From assembly GCF_000156395.1 (NCBI RefSeq), contig NZ_GG703818.1, positions 611,944-675,943 on the forward strand: 64,000 nucleotides of DNA, given 5' to 3'. The DNA comes from Providencia rustigianii DSM 4541. GTDB lineage: Bacteria > Pseudomonadota > Gammaproteobacteria > Enterobacterales > Enterobacteriaceae. A program made the position numbers and the translations under genes. The notes beneath the pieces were generated by a model. That model was not told the origin of the DNA, ran no database searches, and saw only the letters and a list, made by a program, of their open reading frames with translations. Every line of letters starts with the position of its first letter. Position 1 is the first letter of the stretch. Positions 49,405-59,007 of this stretch are shown one piece after another.

Positions 49405-50514
49405 TTACTCTATCGGTGTAGAGGTTCCATCTTTGTGCCACTCGAACACACCAAATTCAAAACCTTTCAAATCACCGTTTGGCTGCCAGCTCAATTGCCC
49501 CATAACGGTATCCACAGGATTCGCTTTCAAATCTTTCGCTAGCACTTCAGGCTCTAAACTTCCAGTGCGCTGCATTGCGGTGGTTAAACCTTGAATAGCA
49601 GCATAAGTTGTCCAGACGAATGGTCCCGTAGGATCTTCTTTTTTCTTTTTGAGCGCATCGACGATCGGTTGGTTGGCAGGCAGTTGGTCATAACGTTTTG
49701 GTAGCGTCACTAACATGCCTTCAGATGCATCACCCGCGATATTCGATAACGAAGAGTTGCCCACACCTTCAGGTCCCATAAAGCGAATATTTAGACCAGA
49801 TTGCTTAGCTTGACGCAGAATTTGCCCCATTTCCGGGTAATATCCCCCAAAGTAAACAAAATCGACGTTCTCTTTTTTCAGTTTTGCCACGAGTGCAGAG
49901 AAATCTTTGTCCCCAGCGGTAACCCCTTCAAACATCACTTCTTTAGTGCCTGACTTATTCAAACTTTCACGCACTGAACGAGCCAAACCTTCACCGTACT
50001 GTTGTTTGTCATGAATCACAGCAATGCGTTTAGGTTTAATTTTTTCGAGGATATATTTTGCCGCAGTAGGCCCTTGGTCAGAATCTAAGCCCGTCGTACG
50101 CATGATCAACTGATAACCACGGGTGGTTAAATCTGCATTTGTCGCTGCTGGAGTGATCATGATGATGCCTTCATCTTCATAAATATCGGATGCTGGCTGA
50201 GTTGAAGAGGAACACAGATGCCCGATGACATGGCGAATACCGTCGTTAATGACTTTGTTTGCCACCGCAACCGCTTGTTTTGGATCACACGCGTCGTCGT
50301 ATTCGACAGCAACTAATGTGTCTCCGTTAATTCCACCTTTCGCATTAATATCAGCGATCGCTTGGCGAGCGCCAGTAAACTCCATATCACCATATTGAGC
50401 GACAGGACCGGACATCGCACCAACAACCGCGATTTTAATCTCTTTCGCCCATCCTGCTGGACTTAATGCCATTGCGATACAGCCGGCCAATAATGCTTTA
50501 TTAATATTCTTCAT
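49405..50514 (-). CDS. livK: Leucine/branched-chain amino acid-binding periplasmic protein (LivK/LivJ)
   Basis: Starting at 50514 gives 369 residues with a signal peptide ([23 protein letters not shown]) and the mature sequence [23 protein letters not shown]. The frame runs 30 codons further upstream, but GGGGACGCAAGA marks the chosen ATG. The [19 protein letters not shown] segment holds the disulfide and ligand pocket of the Leu-binding family. It delivers Leu, or Leu/Ile/Val, to LivHMGF. Distinguishing LivK from LivJ is not certain; adjacency to livH and panM favours LivK. Confidence 0.92.
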   Translation of the reverse strand: MKNINKALLAGCIAMALSPAGWAKEIKIAVVGAMSGPVAQYGDMEFTGARQAIADINAKGGINGDTLVAVEYDDACDPKQAVAVANKVINDGIRHVIGHLCSSSTQPASDIYEDEGIIMITPAATNADLTTRGYQLIMRTTGLDSDQGPTAAKYILEKIKPKRIAVIHDKQQYGEGLARSVRESLNKSGTKEVMFEGVTAGDKDFSALVAKLKKENVDFVYFGGYYPEMGQILRQAKQSGLNIRFMGPEGVGNSSLSNIAGDASEGMLVTLPKRYDQLPANQPIVDALKKKKEDPTGPFVWTTYAAIQGLTTAMQRTGSLEPEVLAKDLKANPVDTVMGQLSWQPNGDLKGFEFGVFEWHKDGTSTPIE

Positions 50515-50894
50515 TCTTGCGTCCCCGCCATCGTGGTTATGAGTGTTTGTGATTGATTTATAATCAGTTATTATAGGTGACAGGTTCATTGCCTGATATT
50601 TCAAAACATAGCCAATAAGGCTATATATTTCATATCATTAAACAAGAGAATTATGCTAAATAGCAAATGGATATAGTAGCTATTTACATCAGATACAGAA
50701 TAAAAAACTAATGGTAAAAAGTGTATTTTTTGTAAATACTAGTGTTATATTCCAGTTAAATTTACCTTAATCCGAGCTAAACTCGGAAAATTCACTCATG
50801 CGACATTTTTCTCTCTAAAATTAAAAAATCAGTTCCAGATCACTCTGCGGATAAAATAGACTGCAACACACACCAATAAAGGGATCACATTAAG

Positions 50895-51305
50895 ATGAGA
50901 CTCACCATTATTCCTCTGGTCAATCCTACTGAGCAGCAATACATTGACCTCTCGAAGATCTGGATAGACCAGAGCCGCGAGAAACTCACGCAGTTACTTG
51001 GATCAGGGCAATTGTTTTTTGGGGCACGTTTTAATGATCGGCTCTTGGCTGCCGCCAAAGTGACTGTTCATCAGCATCAAGGGGTCATTAGTGATTTTTG
51101 CGTTCGCGAAGTCACACGCCGTCGTGGTGTGGGTTTATATTTATTACAGGAAATTATCTACCAGTTACCCAAAATTACACTGTGGATTTTTAACTTGGGT
51201 AATTTAGAACCACAACATAAAATCACGATGGAAAAATTCCTTACCGCCGGTGGATTTCACCAAGTAACCCAATCAGACCGTTGGGAGCTAAACGCGAGTT
51301 ATTAG
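50895..51305 (+). CDS. panM: PanM/PanZ, GNAT-like maturation factor of aspartate decarboxylase
   Basis: The 136-residue protein has the GNAT fold with the acetyl-CoA loop VREVTRRRGVGLYLL. PanM binds the PanD proenzyme and promotes its self-cleavage to the active pyruvoyl enzyme that makes beta-alanine; with CoA bound it also restrains PanD. The place beside livK is that of E. coli yhhK (panM). The ATG is preceded by a weak AAGAT-type site. Confidence 0.88.
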   Translation: MRLTIIPLVNPTEQQYIDLSKIWIDQSREKLTQLLGSGQLFFGARFNDRLLAAAKVTVHQHQGVISDFCVREVTRRRGVGLYLLQEIIYQLPKITLWIFNLGNLEPQHKITMEKFLTAGGFHQVTQSDRWELNASY

Positions 51306-51306
51306 T

Positions 51307-51693
51307 ATGAAATTAAATAAAATTCATCATATTGCCATCATTTCATCGGATTTTGTTCGTAGTAAAGATTTTTACTGTAGGATCCTTGGTTTAAGCCTAT
51401 TAGCGGAACATTACCGCCCAGAGAATGACTCGTGGAAAGCAGATTTAGCTTTTGGGGATATGTATCAAATTGAGTTGTTTAGCTTTGCTAATCCCCCCAA
51501 AAGAGTGAGTTATCCCGAAGCCGCTGGGCTTAGGCATTTAGCTTTTGAAGTGGACGATTTAGATCAATGGATAGCTTACTTGACGCAGCAGGGAGTGAGA
51601 TGTGAAGAGGCAAGAGTGGACCCTTACACTCAGAAACGCTTTACCTTCTTTGCCGATCCTGATGGGTTACCTTTAGAGCTTTATTCCCGCTAA
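51307..51693 (+). CDS. VOC superfamily protein (YaeR-like)
   Basis: The 128-residue protein has two beta-alpha-beta-beta-beta modules: HHIAIISSDFVRSKDFYCRILG and LRHLAFEVDDLDQWIAYL. Metal-ligand candidates are His8, Glu53 (IELFSF) and His77, plus Glu124 in LPLELYSR. This is close to E. coli YaeR, a glyoxalase-fold protein of unclear substrate. It starts 2 bp after panM, so the two are co-transcribed, an order I do not recall from E. coli. Confidence 0.85.
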   Translation: MKLNKIHHIAIISSDFVRSKDFYCRILGLSLLAEHYRPENDSWKADLAFGDMYQIELFSFANPPKRVSYPEAAGLRHLAFEVDDLDQWIAYLTQQGVRCEEARVDPYTQKRFTFFADPDGLPLELYSR

Positions 51694-51706
51694 AGGCTAA
51701 TTGATT

Positions 51707-51754
51707 ATCTGCATCTATTGCTAGCCGATAATGGCCCAAGCAATAAATGCAGAT
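51707..51754. terminator. Bidirectional terminator between the VOC gene and rpoH
   Basis: A long imperfect hairpin: ATCTGCAT...ATTGCT...GCC pairs with GGC...AGCAAT...ATGCAGAT around a GATAAT loop. It lies between the convergent genes. Confidence 0.7.
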
Positions 51755-51769
51755 GGCTGAAATGAGAAC

Positions 51770-52645
51770 TTACATCTCGTCGTCAGACTCTTCCATTGCC
51801 AAACGCAATTTTTTCATCGCATTTTTTTCGAGTTGACGGACACGCTCAGCAGAAACGCCGTATTTATCCGCCAGCTCTTGCAACGTGGTTTTGCTGTCAT
51901 CATCTAACCAGCGAGCACGGATAATATCTTGGCTGCGCTCGTCTAATGAAGCTAAAGCATCGGATAAACGGTCAGTGGCATGGCTTTCCCAGTTATCATC
52001 TTCAATGGAACCAGCAAAGTCCGAAGATTTATCCTGTAAATAAAGTACAGGTGCAATAGGGCCACCGAAATCACCACTATCATCGTCATCAGACATATCA
52101 AATGCCATATCCTGAGCCGCCATGCGAGATTCCATCTCTAGCACATCTTTGGTGCTAACGCCCAACTCTTGAGCCACCATATCCACTTCATCTTGGTTAA
52201 ACCAGCCCAAGCGCTTTTTATTTTTTCTTAAATTAAAGAATAATTTACGCTGAGATTTTGTAGTGGCAACTTTGACGATACGCCAGTTGCGCAGAACATA
52301 CTCATGGATTTCAGCTTTGATCCAATGCACAGCGAAAGAAACCAGACGCACACCCACTTCAGGGTTAAAACGGCGCACCGCCTTCATCAGACCGATGTTA
52401 CCTTCCTGAATTAAGTCCGCTTGCGGTAAACCATATCCCGCATAACTACGCGCAATGTGAATAACAAAGCGTAAGTGGGATAAAATCAGTTGCTTGGCCG
52501 CCTCGAGGTCACCATCGTAATGCAGCCGTTCAGCAAGTTCCTTTTCTTCCTCTGCACTAAGCATTGGGTAAGTATTAGCGGCTCTGATGTAAGCTTCAAT
52601 ACTTCCTTGTGGAACAAGAGCTAATGATTGCATATCTTTGGTCAT
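51770..52645 (-). CDS. rpoH: RNA polymerase heat-shock sigma factor sigma-32
   Basis: The 291-residue protein is near-identical to E. coli RpoH over region 2 ([38 protein letters not shown]). It has the RpoH box at about residues 130-140 ([11 protein letters not shown]) and region 4 ([25 protein letters not shown]). It directs transcription of chaperone and protease genes after heat shock. GAGGATCTTA precedes the ATG. It follows ftsX in the order ftsY-ftsE-ftsX-rpoH. It is seven residues longer than the E. coli protein through an Asp/Gly-rich insert near residue 190. Confidence 0.98.
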   Translation of the reverse strand: MTKDMQSLALVPQGSIEAYIRAANTYPMLSAEEEKELAERLHYDGDLEAAKQLILSHLRFVIHIARSYAGYGLPQADLIQEGNIGLMKAVRRFNPEVGVRLVSFAVHWIKAEIHEYVLRNWRIVKVATTKSQRKLFFNLRKNKKRLGWFNQDEVDMVAQELGVSTKDVLEMESRMAAQDMAFDMSDDDDSGDFGGPIAPVLYLQDKSSDFAGSIEDDNWESHATDRLSDALASLDERSQDIIRARWLDDDSKTTLQELADKYGVSAERVRQLEKNAMKKLRLAMEESDDEM

Positions 52646-52831
52646 TAAGATCCTCTATGAATATATACAGAAATGGAGTTAATTCGATACTAGTCAACTG
52701 CACCAGTAAAACAGATAGCTAATGGATAGTCTATCAGCTTAACTGCGTTAAATAAATTATATACAAGAATAGTTAACAGCAGGTCAATGTCAGACAAGTA
52801 TTATCGAAATAAGTTCGCCAAAAATGGTTTT

Positions 52832-52862
52832 TCATCGGTGCTAATTGACATAGCACCGATGA
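52832..52862 (-). terminator. Terminator or attenuator after ftsX
   Basis: A 12-bp perfect stem TCATCGGTGCTA/TAGCACCGATGA has a 7-base loop and lies 12 bp after the ftsX stop on the minus strand. AAAAACCATTTTT follows. The rpoH promoters must lie between here and 52646. Confidence 0.75.
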
Positions 52863-52874
52863 CATGCGGTGAGA

Positions 52875-53852
52875 TTATTCAGGCCTAAAGTGGCGTAAAT
52901 GCTGTAATGTCGCTAACCAAGCAGCAACCCAACCAATCATTGCCGACATCAGCAAAATCAGTAACGCCTCTTCCCACAACAGCCCTTCAATCTGGAATTG
53001 TGTCCCAAAAACGCTGGCAACTTGAGCAACCAAATCCGACATTTTCCACACGAGTAGGTACGTCATGATGAGAGAGATAATGGCACCCAAAGCGCCTAAT
53101 ACTACCCCGCCATTTAAAAATGGCCGCATAATAAACCCATCGGTTGCCCCAATCAGTTTCATCACATTGATAGTGTCACGGCGAGCAAAGATATTCAGCC
53201 GTACGCTATTCCCTATCACTAAGAATAGAGAAACAATCATCAATATACCGATCACTGATGCCACTTGCCCGACTAATCGTGTTAAAGCCGCCAGTCGTGA
53301 GAACCAACTGTCATCCATGCGAACTTCTTCAATACCATTCACTTGGCTGACCCTATCACGCAAGGTCGTCAATGCGTTGGAACCTTCAAAATCGAGCTTC
53401 GGCGTAATGATAGCTACTGCCGGTAATGGATTTTCTTCTAGCATATCTAATGCAGTACTGAACCCAGACCAGCTGCGAAACTCACTCATGGCTTGGTCAC
53501 GAGACAAATAATTGACATGAGCAACACCATCCAACGCTTGCAACTGAGTCACCACATTTTGTCCCCCTTGCTCATCAAGGGACTTATCGAGATAAACCGT
53601 CAACTGTGGCGTTGGATACCATTGAGTTGCCGCTTGGGAAACGTTTTTCCAAACGACATAACACAAACTTGGCAAGGCTAATGAAATGGCAATGACCATC
53701 ACGATTAAAAATGTTGCCAGAGGTTGTCTTAGCATGTCAGCCAAAGCATTCAGCCAAGAGTAACGCCACTGTTCGCGCCATCCACCTTTTAATGCCTTGC
53801 TTTTTGATTGCATGGCACGTTCAGGTCTCGCTTTACGGACATTCTTAGCCAT
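52875..53852 (-). CDS. ftsX: Cell division ABC transporter-like membrane protein FtsX
   Basis: The 325-residue protein has a basic cytoplasmic N-terminus ([20 protein letters not shown]), four membrane segments and a large periplasmic loop after the first one (residues about 75-200). The loop recruits the amidase activator EnvC. FtsEX couples ATP use in the cytoplasm to septal peptidoglycan hydrolysis. It overlaps ftsE by 8 bp. Confidence 0.96.
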   Translation of the reverse strand: MAKNVRKARPERAMQSKSKALKGGWREQWRYSWLNALADMLRQPLATFLIVMVIAISLALPSLCYVVWKNVSQAATQWYPTPQLTVYLDKSLDEQGGQNVVTQLQALDGVAHVNYLSRDQAMSEFRSWSGFSTALDMLEENPLPAVAIITPKLDFEGSNALTTLRDRVSQVNGIEEVRMDDSWFSRLAALTRLVGQVASVIGILMIVSLFLVIGNSVRLNIFARRDTINVMKLIGATDGFIMRPFLNGGVVLGALGAIISLIMTYLLVWKMSDLVAQVASVFGTQFQIEGLLWEEALLILLMSAMIGWVAAWLATLQHLRHFRPE

Positions 53853-54510
53853 GTTGACCTCCCAGCATCCGACCTTCGCTTAACGTCAATACCCGATAGT
53901 GACGACGTTCAATTAACGCGAGATCATGAGTTGCCATCAGCACAGTGACCCCAACACGGTTAAACTCTTCAAATAAACGCATAATTCCTTCTGATAACTC
54001 GTTATCAAGGTTACCCGTTGGTTCATCCGCTAAGAGCATGGTTGGCTTATTGACTACTGCACGAGCGATACCGACACGTTGCTGTTCACCGCCAGACAGT
54101 TGGATAGGAAAGTTTCTGGCTTTATCCAACAGCCCGACTTTATCCAATGCGGCGGAAACACGACGGCGAATATCTTCACCGCTTGCCCCGGAAATAATCA
54201 GTGGCATCGCCACGTTATCGTATACCGTTCTGTCATATAACAAATGATGGTCTTGAAAAATCATACCGATCTGTCTACGTAAGAAAGGGATCTCACGATT
54301 TTTTAATCGGCTGATATCATGGCCATTAAATAATATGTGACCTGCACTTGGGCGCTCAATACCGCAAATCAGTTTCAGTAATGTACTTTTACCTGCACCT
54401 GAGTGACCGGTTAAAAATGACATTTCTCCAGGCTGTAGATGAAAATCTACCCCTTGAAGTGCTTGGCGGCCACCGCGATAAGCTTTACTAACGTGTTCAA
54501 AGCGAATCAT
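53845..54510 (-). CDS. ftsE: Cell division ATP-binding protein FtsE
   Basis: The 221-residue ATPase has Walker A ([18 protein letters not shown]), signature ([16 protein letters not shown]) and Walker B ([12 protein letters not shown]). It partners FtsX at the Z ring. It starts 6 bp after the ftsY stop and overlaps ftsX, the conserved three-gene unit. Confidence 0.97.
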   Translation of the reverse strand: MIRFEHVSKAYRGGRQALQGVDFHLQPGEMSFLTGHSGAGKSTLLKLICGIERPSAGHILFNGHDISRLKNREIPFLRRQIGMIFQDHHLLYDRTVYDNVAMPLIISGASGEDIRRRVSAALDKVGLLDKARNFPIQLSGGEQQRVGIARAVVNKPTMLLADEPTGNLDNELSEGIMRLFEEFNRVGVTVLMATHDLALIERRHYRVLTLSEGRMLGGQHG

Positions 54511-54516
54511 CGAAAA

Positions 54517-56622
54517 TTATTCCTCTCGGGCAAATAGAGCCTCGATAAAGTCATCGGCTTTAAATGGACGTAGATCCTCAATGCCTTCACCGATCCCGAT
54601 ATAACGAATCGGAATACCAAATTGATCAGCAATAGAGAAAATGACGCCACCTTTTGCAGTACCATCGAGTTTTGTCAGTGTAATTCCGGTCAAACCTACG
54701 GCGTCATTAAAAAGTTTAGCCTGACTTACCGCATTTTGTCCGGTACTTGCATCTAATGTCAGCATGATTTCATGAGGCGCAGTGTCATCCAACTTTCTCA
54801 TTACGCGGACAATTTTTTTCAGCTCTTCCATTAAGTGCGCTTTATTTTGTAAGCGTCCCGCAGTATCTGCGAGTAGTACATCAACACCTTTTGCTTGGGC
54901 TGACTGAATGGCATCAAAGATCACTGACGCAGGATCCGCACCAGTATGTTGAGCGACCACAGAAATTTTATTACGCTCACCCCAAACTTGTAACTGTTCT
55001 ACCGCCGCAGCACGGAATGTGTCCCCTGCCGCTAGCATGACAGACTTACCTTCAGACTGATATTGGCGAGCTAATTTACCGATTGTGGTCGTTTTACCGA
55101 CACCATTGACGCCAACCATAAGAATAACATAAGGTTTTTTACCTTCGATCACTAATGGTTTATCCACGGTAGCGAGAATATCAGACATTTCTTCTCGCAG
55201 CTTTCCATAGAGCGCTTCGGCGTCCTTTAGCTCTTTACGACTGGCATGAGCAGTTAAATTATTGATAATTTTACGGGTAGTATCTACCCCAACATCTGCA
55301 ATTAATAACTGCTCTTCGAGTTCCTCAAATAAATCATCATCAATTTTTTTGCCACTAAATAAGCTGAAGAAACCCAATCCTAAGTTTTGACGCGTTTTTA
55401 AGAGACCTTTTTTCAGACGACTAAAAAAGCCTTCTTTTTTCGGCTTTTCTTGTTCCACTGACGGTGATTTCGCGTCTTCTTCTGCTTGGCGTTGGGCTTC
55501 TTCCTCCGCTAAACGTGCGGCTTCCGCAACTTGGCGTTCGTGTTCCGCTTGCTCTTCCGCTAAACGGGCAGCTTCCGCAGCTTGGCGTTCACGTTCTGCT
55601 TGCTCTTCCGCTAAACGGGCAGCTTCCGCGGCTTGACGTTCGCGTTCGGCTTGCTGTTCCGCTAAACGGGCAGCTTCCGCAGTTTGGCGTTCACGTTCGG
55701 CTTCTTCTTCCGCTAAACGGGCAGCTTCCGCAGCTTGACGTTCGTGTTCGGCTTGTTCTTCCGCTAAACGGGCAGCTTCCGCAGCTTGGCGTTCACGTTC
55801 TGCTTGCTCTTCCGCTAAACGGGCAGCTTCCGCGGCTTGGCGTTCGCGTTCGGCTTGCTCTTCCGCTAAACGAGCAGCTTCTGCGGCTTGACGTTCGCGT
55901 TCTGCTTGCTCTTCCGCTAAACGGGCAGCTTCCACGGCTTGGCGTTCGCGTTCTGCTTGCTCTTCCGCTAAACGGGCAGCTTCCACGGCTTGGCGTTCGC
56001 GTTCTGCTTGCTCTTCCGCTAAACGGGCAGCTTCCGCAGCTTGGCGTTCACGTTCTGCTTGCTCTTCCGCTAAACGGACAGCTTCCGCAGCTTGATATTC
56101 TTGCTCAGCCTTTTCTTCTGCAGCTTTGATTGCCGCTAATTCAGCTTGATGCTGACGCTGAGCATCTTCTTCCGCCGCTTTGATTGCTGCTTGCTCAATT
56201 TGATTTTGGCGCTCAGTCTCTTCTTCAGCTCGACGTAATGCTTCTGCTTCTAAGGCATCTCTTGCGGCTTTTTCTGCTGCAACACGCGCCTCTTCCGCCG
56301 ATTGTCGCTCTTGCTCAGATTTTTCCGCCGCAATCTGCAATGCTTCAATTTGAGCTTTACGCTGGCGTTCAGCTTCTTCAGCTGCTGCGGTTATTGCAGC
56401 TTGCTCAGCTTGATATTGACGCTCTGCTTCATCTTCTGCCGCTTTAATCGCATCTTGCTCAGCTTGATGCTGACGTTCGATTTCTACATCGATAGCATCT
56501 TGATGTTCAACCTCTTGGGTTACATCATTTTTTTGCTCTAGTTCCTGCTGTTGAGTTTCTTCTTCATTTTTACGACCAAAACCCAGCCATGAGAAAAAGC
56601 CTTTTTTCTTATCTTTAGCCAT
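54517..56622 (-). CDS. ftsY: Signal recognition particle receptor FtsY with expanded repeat domain
   Basis: At 701 residues this is about 200 longer than E. coli FtsY (497). The start MAKDKKKGFFSWLGFGRK is the membrane-targeting amphipathic part. Residues about 40-390 form an acidic, Ala/Glu/Arg/Gln-rich helical region containing twelve 17-residue repeats. The N and G domains follow, with a second membrane-binding helix (KKEGFFSRLKKGLLKTRQNLG), the P-loop GVNGVGKTTTIGKLA, DTAGRLQNKAHLMEEL and TKLDGTAKGG. FtsY docks SRP-ribosome complexes at the translocon. The essential NG part is intact. It is first in ftsYEX. Confidence 0.97.
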   Translation of the reverse strand: MAKDKKKGFFSWLGFGRKNEEETQQQELEQKNDVTQEVEHQDAIDVEIERQHQAEQDAIKAAEDEAERQYQAEQAAITAAAEEAERQRKAQIEALQIAAEKSEQERQSAEEARVAAEKAARDALEAEALRRAEEETERQNQIEQAAIKAAEEDAQRQHQAELAAIKAAEEKAEQEYQAAEAVRLAEEQAERERQAAEAARLAEEQAERERQAVEAARLAEEQAERERQAVEAARLAEEQAERERQAAEAARLAEEQAERERQAAEAARLAEEQAERERQAAEAARLAEEQAEHERQAAEAARLAEEEAERERQTAEAARLAEQQAERERQAAEAARLAEEQAERERQAAEAARLAEEQAEHERQVAEAARLAEEEAQRQAEEDAKSPSVEQEKPKKEGFFSRLKKGLLKTRQNLGLGFFSLFSGKKIDDDLFEELEEQLLIADVGVDTTRKIINNLTAHASRKELKDAEALYGKLREEMSDILATVDKPLVIEGKKPYVILMVGVNGVGKTTTIGKLARQYQSEGKSVMLAAGDTFRAAAVEQLQVWGERNKISVVAQHTGADPASVIFDAIQSAQAKGVDVLLADTAGRLQNKAHLMEELKKIVRVMRKLDDTAPHEIMLTLDASTGQNAVSQAKLFNDAVGLTGITLTKLDGTAKGGVIFSIADQFGIPIRYIGIGEGIEDLRPFKADDFIEALFAREE
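55498..56109. repeat. Twelve tandem 51-bp repeats inside ftsY
   Basis: Each unit encodes A-E-R-E-R-Q-A-A-E-A-A-R-L-A-E-E-Q or a close variant. The first unit (residues 172-188) and those with H, V, T or E substitutions are the most diverged; the middle units are almost identical in DNA. Copy number could vary by slippage or recombination between strains. The pattern predicts one long charged helix or coiled coil. Confidence 0.95.
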
Positions 56623-56838
56623 CTGCCACTACACTCCTCGCGGTAAAAACATGGCGTTTAAAAATTAAATCGCAATAAAATTACATGCAGTCTATCATTT
56701 CATCGCGCGGCAACACATATCTGAAAGAAAAATCATGACAATTTATTCTTATTTTATGTTAAAACCGTGAAAATGAAGCGCTACAATAGCCCCCATTAAT
56801 TTATACATTTCTCAATGAGCTAAGCAACAATACATATT

Positions 56839-57420
56839 ATGGCAAAAAAACCACAAACAGCCTCTTTAGGGCAAATTCGTGTGATTGGTGGTAAATGGCG
56901 AGGGCGAAAACTGCCTGTACGCGATAGTGAGGGCTTACGTCCCACCACGGATAGAATCAAAGAAACTCTTTTTAATTGGTTGATGCCAGTGATCCGTGAT
57001 GCCCGCTGTCTCGATTGTTTTGCGGGGAGTGGCTCTTTAGGATTTGAAGCCTTATCGCGTTTTGCCAACCATGTAACATTTATTGAATTAGAGAAATCAA
57101 ATGCTCAGCTTTTAAATGAAAATAAAGACCGTTTACAAGCCGATAACGCAACAGTAATTAACAGTAACAGCCTCAGCTTTTTAAGCCAGAATGGAACCCC
57201 CTATGATGTGGTTTTCATCGACCCACCATTTCGTAAAGGGCTACTCAGTGAAACTGTTCAATTACTCGAAAAAAACCAATGGCTAGCGGATGAGAGCTGG
57301 ATTTATGTTGAGTCAGAAGCGGAGTTACCACTTACTGACATTCCTGCCAATTGGCAGCTACATCGTGAAAAAGTTGCAGGCCAAGTGGCTTACCGTCTTT
57401 TTATTCGTCACGTAATTTAG
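56839..57420 (+). CDS. rsmD: 16S rRNA (guanine-966-N2)-methyltransferase RsmD
   Basis: The 193-residue protein has the basic N-terminal segment IRVIGGKWRGRKLPV, the SAM-binding region CLDCFAGSGSLGFEALSRF and the catalytic DPPF motif in YDVVFIDPPFRKG. It methylates G966 of 16S rRNA on assembled small subunits. It is divergent from ftsY with 216 bp between, as in E. coli, and yhhL follows 8 bp later. Confidence 0.96.
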   Translation: MAKKPQTASLGQIRVIGGKWRGRKLPVRDSEGLRPTTDRIKETLFNWLMPVIRDARCLDCFAGSGSLGFEALSRFANHVTFIELEKSNAQLLNENKDRLQADNATVINSNSLSFLSQNGTPYDVVFIDPPFRKGLLSETVQLLEKNQWLADESWIYVESEAELPLTDIPANWQLHREKVAGQVAYRLFIRHVI

Positions 57421-57428
57421 GGGAAAAA

Positions 57429-57719
57429 ATGCTGATTAATATTGGGCGTTTATTGATGATTTGTGTTTGGGGTTTTATGGTATTTAATTTGATTCACCCA
57501 TTCCCTAAGCCATTGAAATATTTTATGGATATAGCGATGGTGTTTATGATTTTCATGCATGCATTGCAAACTATTTTTCTCAAAGCAAGTCTACCGAAAG
57601 ATCAGAAACTCACGGGGGCACAGCAGACTAAAATCTTCTTCTTTGGTGTATTTGAGATGCTTGCGATGCATAAAAAAACCAAAGCTGCATTAGATGCAGC
57701 TAAAGCCAAAAAGAAATAA
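57429..57719 (+). CDS. yhhL: YhhL family small membrane protein (DUF1145)
   Basis: The 96-residue protein has three hydrophobic stretches, with the family sequence LINIGRLLMICVWGFMVFNL and HPFPKPLKYF near the start and a basic C-terminal tail. Function unknown. It follows rsmD closely and is probably co-transcribed. Confidence 0.85.
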   Translation: MLINIGRLLMICVWGFMVFNLIHPFPKPLKYFMDIAMVFMIFMHALQTIFLKASLPKDQKLTGAQQTKIFFFGVFEMLAMHKKTKAALDAAKAKKK

Positions 57720-57722
57720 ACG

Positions 57723-58076
57723 TTACTCTGACGGTTCAAAGCGGATAAACCGAGTACCCTGCATGTAGAGTTTGCCTTTAGCACCAAGTTCTACATCTCG
57801 GTACTGTTGTTCACTCACAATCACTTTCATTACCTCCCCTGAAGAGAGGGGCTGAAAGTAGATTTCATAGCGAAAAGTTTCAGGCGATACTACATCCCGC
57901 TCTCGAGATCGCATATTCGGATACGGATAATCTTTTTTATCTTTAACGTGGACTAAGTAGCCAACCGTTAATGCGTTATCGTTAATCTCATTCTGCTTTT
58001 TTTGGTCAAAAAAGCGTTTGGTCGCAAACACTGCGATAATGGCTAAAACAATAATTAAAAGAATTGGCTTATTCAT
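57723..58076 (-). CDS. yhhM: YhhM family protein (DUF2500)
   Basis: The 117-residue protein has one N-terminal membrane helix (PILLIIVLAIIAVFATKRFF) and a small beta-rich domain (NALTVGYLVHVKDKKDYP, RYEIYFQPLSSGE, GAKGKLYMQGTRFIRFE). Function unknown. It is convergent to yhhL with only 3 bp between the stops, as in E. coli. Confidence 0.85.
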   Translation of the reverse strand: MNKPILLIIVLAIIAVFATKRFFDQKKQNEINDNALTVGYLVHVKDKKDYPYPNMRSRERDVVSPETFRYEIYFQPLSSGEVMKVIVSEQQYRDVELGAKGKLYMQGTRFIRFEPSE

Positions 58077-58236
58077 AATTTATATATTTCGCTTAGAATT
58101 GCTGTAAGTATAACCCCTGTCTGGTTTAAATTGCAGATGAAACTCAGACAATTTTACTTCACCCGTGTATAGTTTATTTATTCAGCTAAAATAGCGGTAT
58201 AATCTTTTTTTTCCAGAAATTTATAAGGATATGTGT

Positions 58237-58866
58237 ATGATTAGTTGGCCATTCCTCGCAGTCTTATTTTCTGGTTGGTTGTATGTTGATGCAGCTTACC
58301 GCGGTCCTGAGTGGCAACGTTGGTTGTTCCGCCCAATTACCTTATTGCTTTTATTATTCTGGGGATGGAGCTCTGACGACTTAAATATTCAAACCTATCT
58401 TATCTTAGGCGCTCTGTTGATTTCCTTGGTTGCTGACCTTTCAAGGATGCTTTCAAGTGAGCGCTTACTTGCATCTTTGGGTCTGATGTTTTTGAGCTAT
58501 TTGGTTTATGCCATTAGCTTTGGAATGCAATTTAATTTTGGCCTATATCTCCCTTGGCTAATCGTACCGTTGGCGATAGCTGCGGTGACATTGGTCTTGA
58601 TTTGGGGAAAACTAGATAACCTACAGCCTATCGTTTTTGCATCACTGATTATGAGTATGATTATGGCTTGGGTCGCAGGTGACCAATATTTCGGTCTGGC
58701 GCGCGAGTTTAACTTCTCAATCATGGTAGGCGCCAGCATGCTATTTATTTCTCATTGCATCTGGTTAATTGCGCATTTCCGCTTCCCATTCAAGGCATCA
58801 AAAGCAGTAATCGCGGCCTTCTATTTCCTTGGACAATTCTTTATTATCCGCGCAATTTATTTATAA
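58237..58866 (+). CDS. yhhN: YhhN family membrane protein
   Basis: The 209-residue protein has about eight membrane segments, with the family landmarks VDAAYRGPEWQRWLFRP and GASMLFISHCIWL. The ATG at 58237 is preferred over one two codons earlier, because AAGGA then has a proper 7-bp spacing and the start matches E. coli. The YhhN/TMEM86 family includes lysoplasmalogenases in animals; bacterial activity is uncertain. A strong hairpin follows. Confidence 0.87.
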   Translation: MISWPFLAVLFSGWLYVDAAYRGPEWQRWLFRPITLLLLLFWGWSSDDLNIQTYLILGALLISLVADLSRMLSSERLLASLGLMFLSYLVYAISFGMQFNFGLYLPWLIVPLAIAAVTLVLIWGKLDNLQPIVFASLIMSMIMAWVAGDQYFGLAREFNFSIMVGASMLFISHCIWLIAHFRFPFKASKAVIAAFYFLGQFFIIRAIYL

Positions 58867-58875
58867 CTCGCTTTT

Positions 58876-58920
58876 CGCCAATTGATAAAAAGTGCTATTT
58901 GAGAATTTTATCAATTGGCG
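58876..58920 (+). terminator. Terminator of yhhN
   Basis: A perfect 15-bp inverted repeat CGCCAATTGATAAAA/TTTTATCAATTGGCG with a 15-base loop lies 9 bp after the yhhN stop. CCTGCCTTTTTATTT follows. Confidence 0.85.
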
Positions 58921-58933
58921 CCTGCCTTTTTAT

Positions 58934-58965
58934 TTGACTCTGGAGTCAACTCCAAAGTGTAGACT
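58934..58965 (+). promoter_or_regulatory. ZntR-regulated zntA promoter
   Basis: TTGACT (58934-58939) and TAGACT (58960-58965) are 20 bp apart, the overlong spacer typical of MerR-family promoters. The spacer carries the dyad CTGGAGTCAACTCCAAAG. It is nearly the E. coli zntA promoter. ZntR with zinc would untwist the spacer and activate transcription. The gene for ZntR is not nearby. Confidence 0.92.
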
Positions 58966-59007
58966 TAACCATAATAAAGAAACGGGTTAGGATAAAAGGG
59001 GGCGCAT

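Noticed and set aside
55498-56109. Regularly spaced repeats that could be taken for a CRISPR array
   Set aside because: The units are contiguous 51-bp coding repeats in frame with FtsY, with no unique spacers.
55464-56129. Plus-strand open frame of 221 codons with a leucine/proline/arginine repeat protein
   Set aside because: It is the antisense shadow of the tandem repeats in ftsY; the repeat keeps the opposite frame open. No ribosome site or family match.
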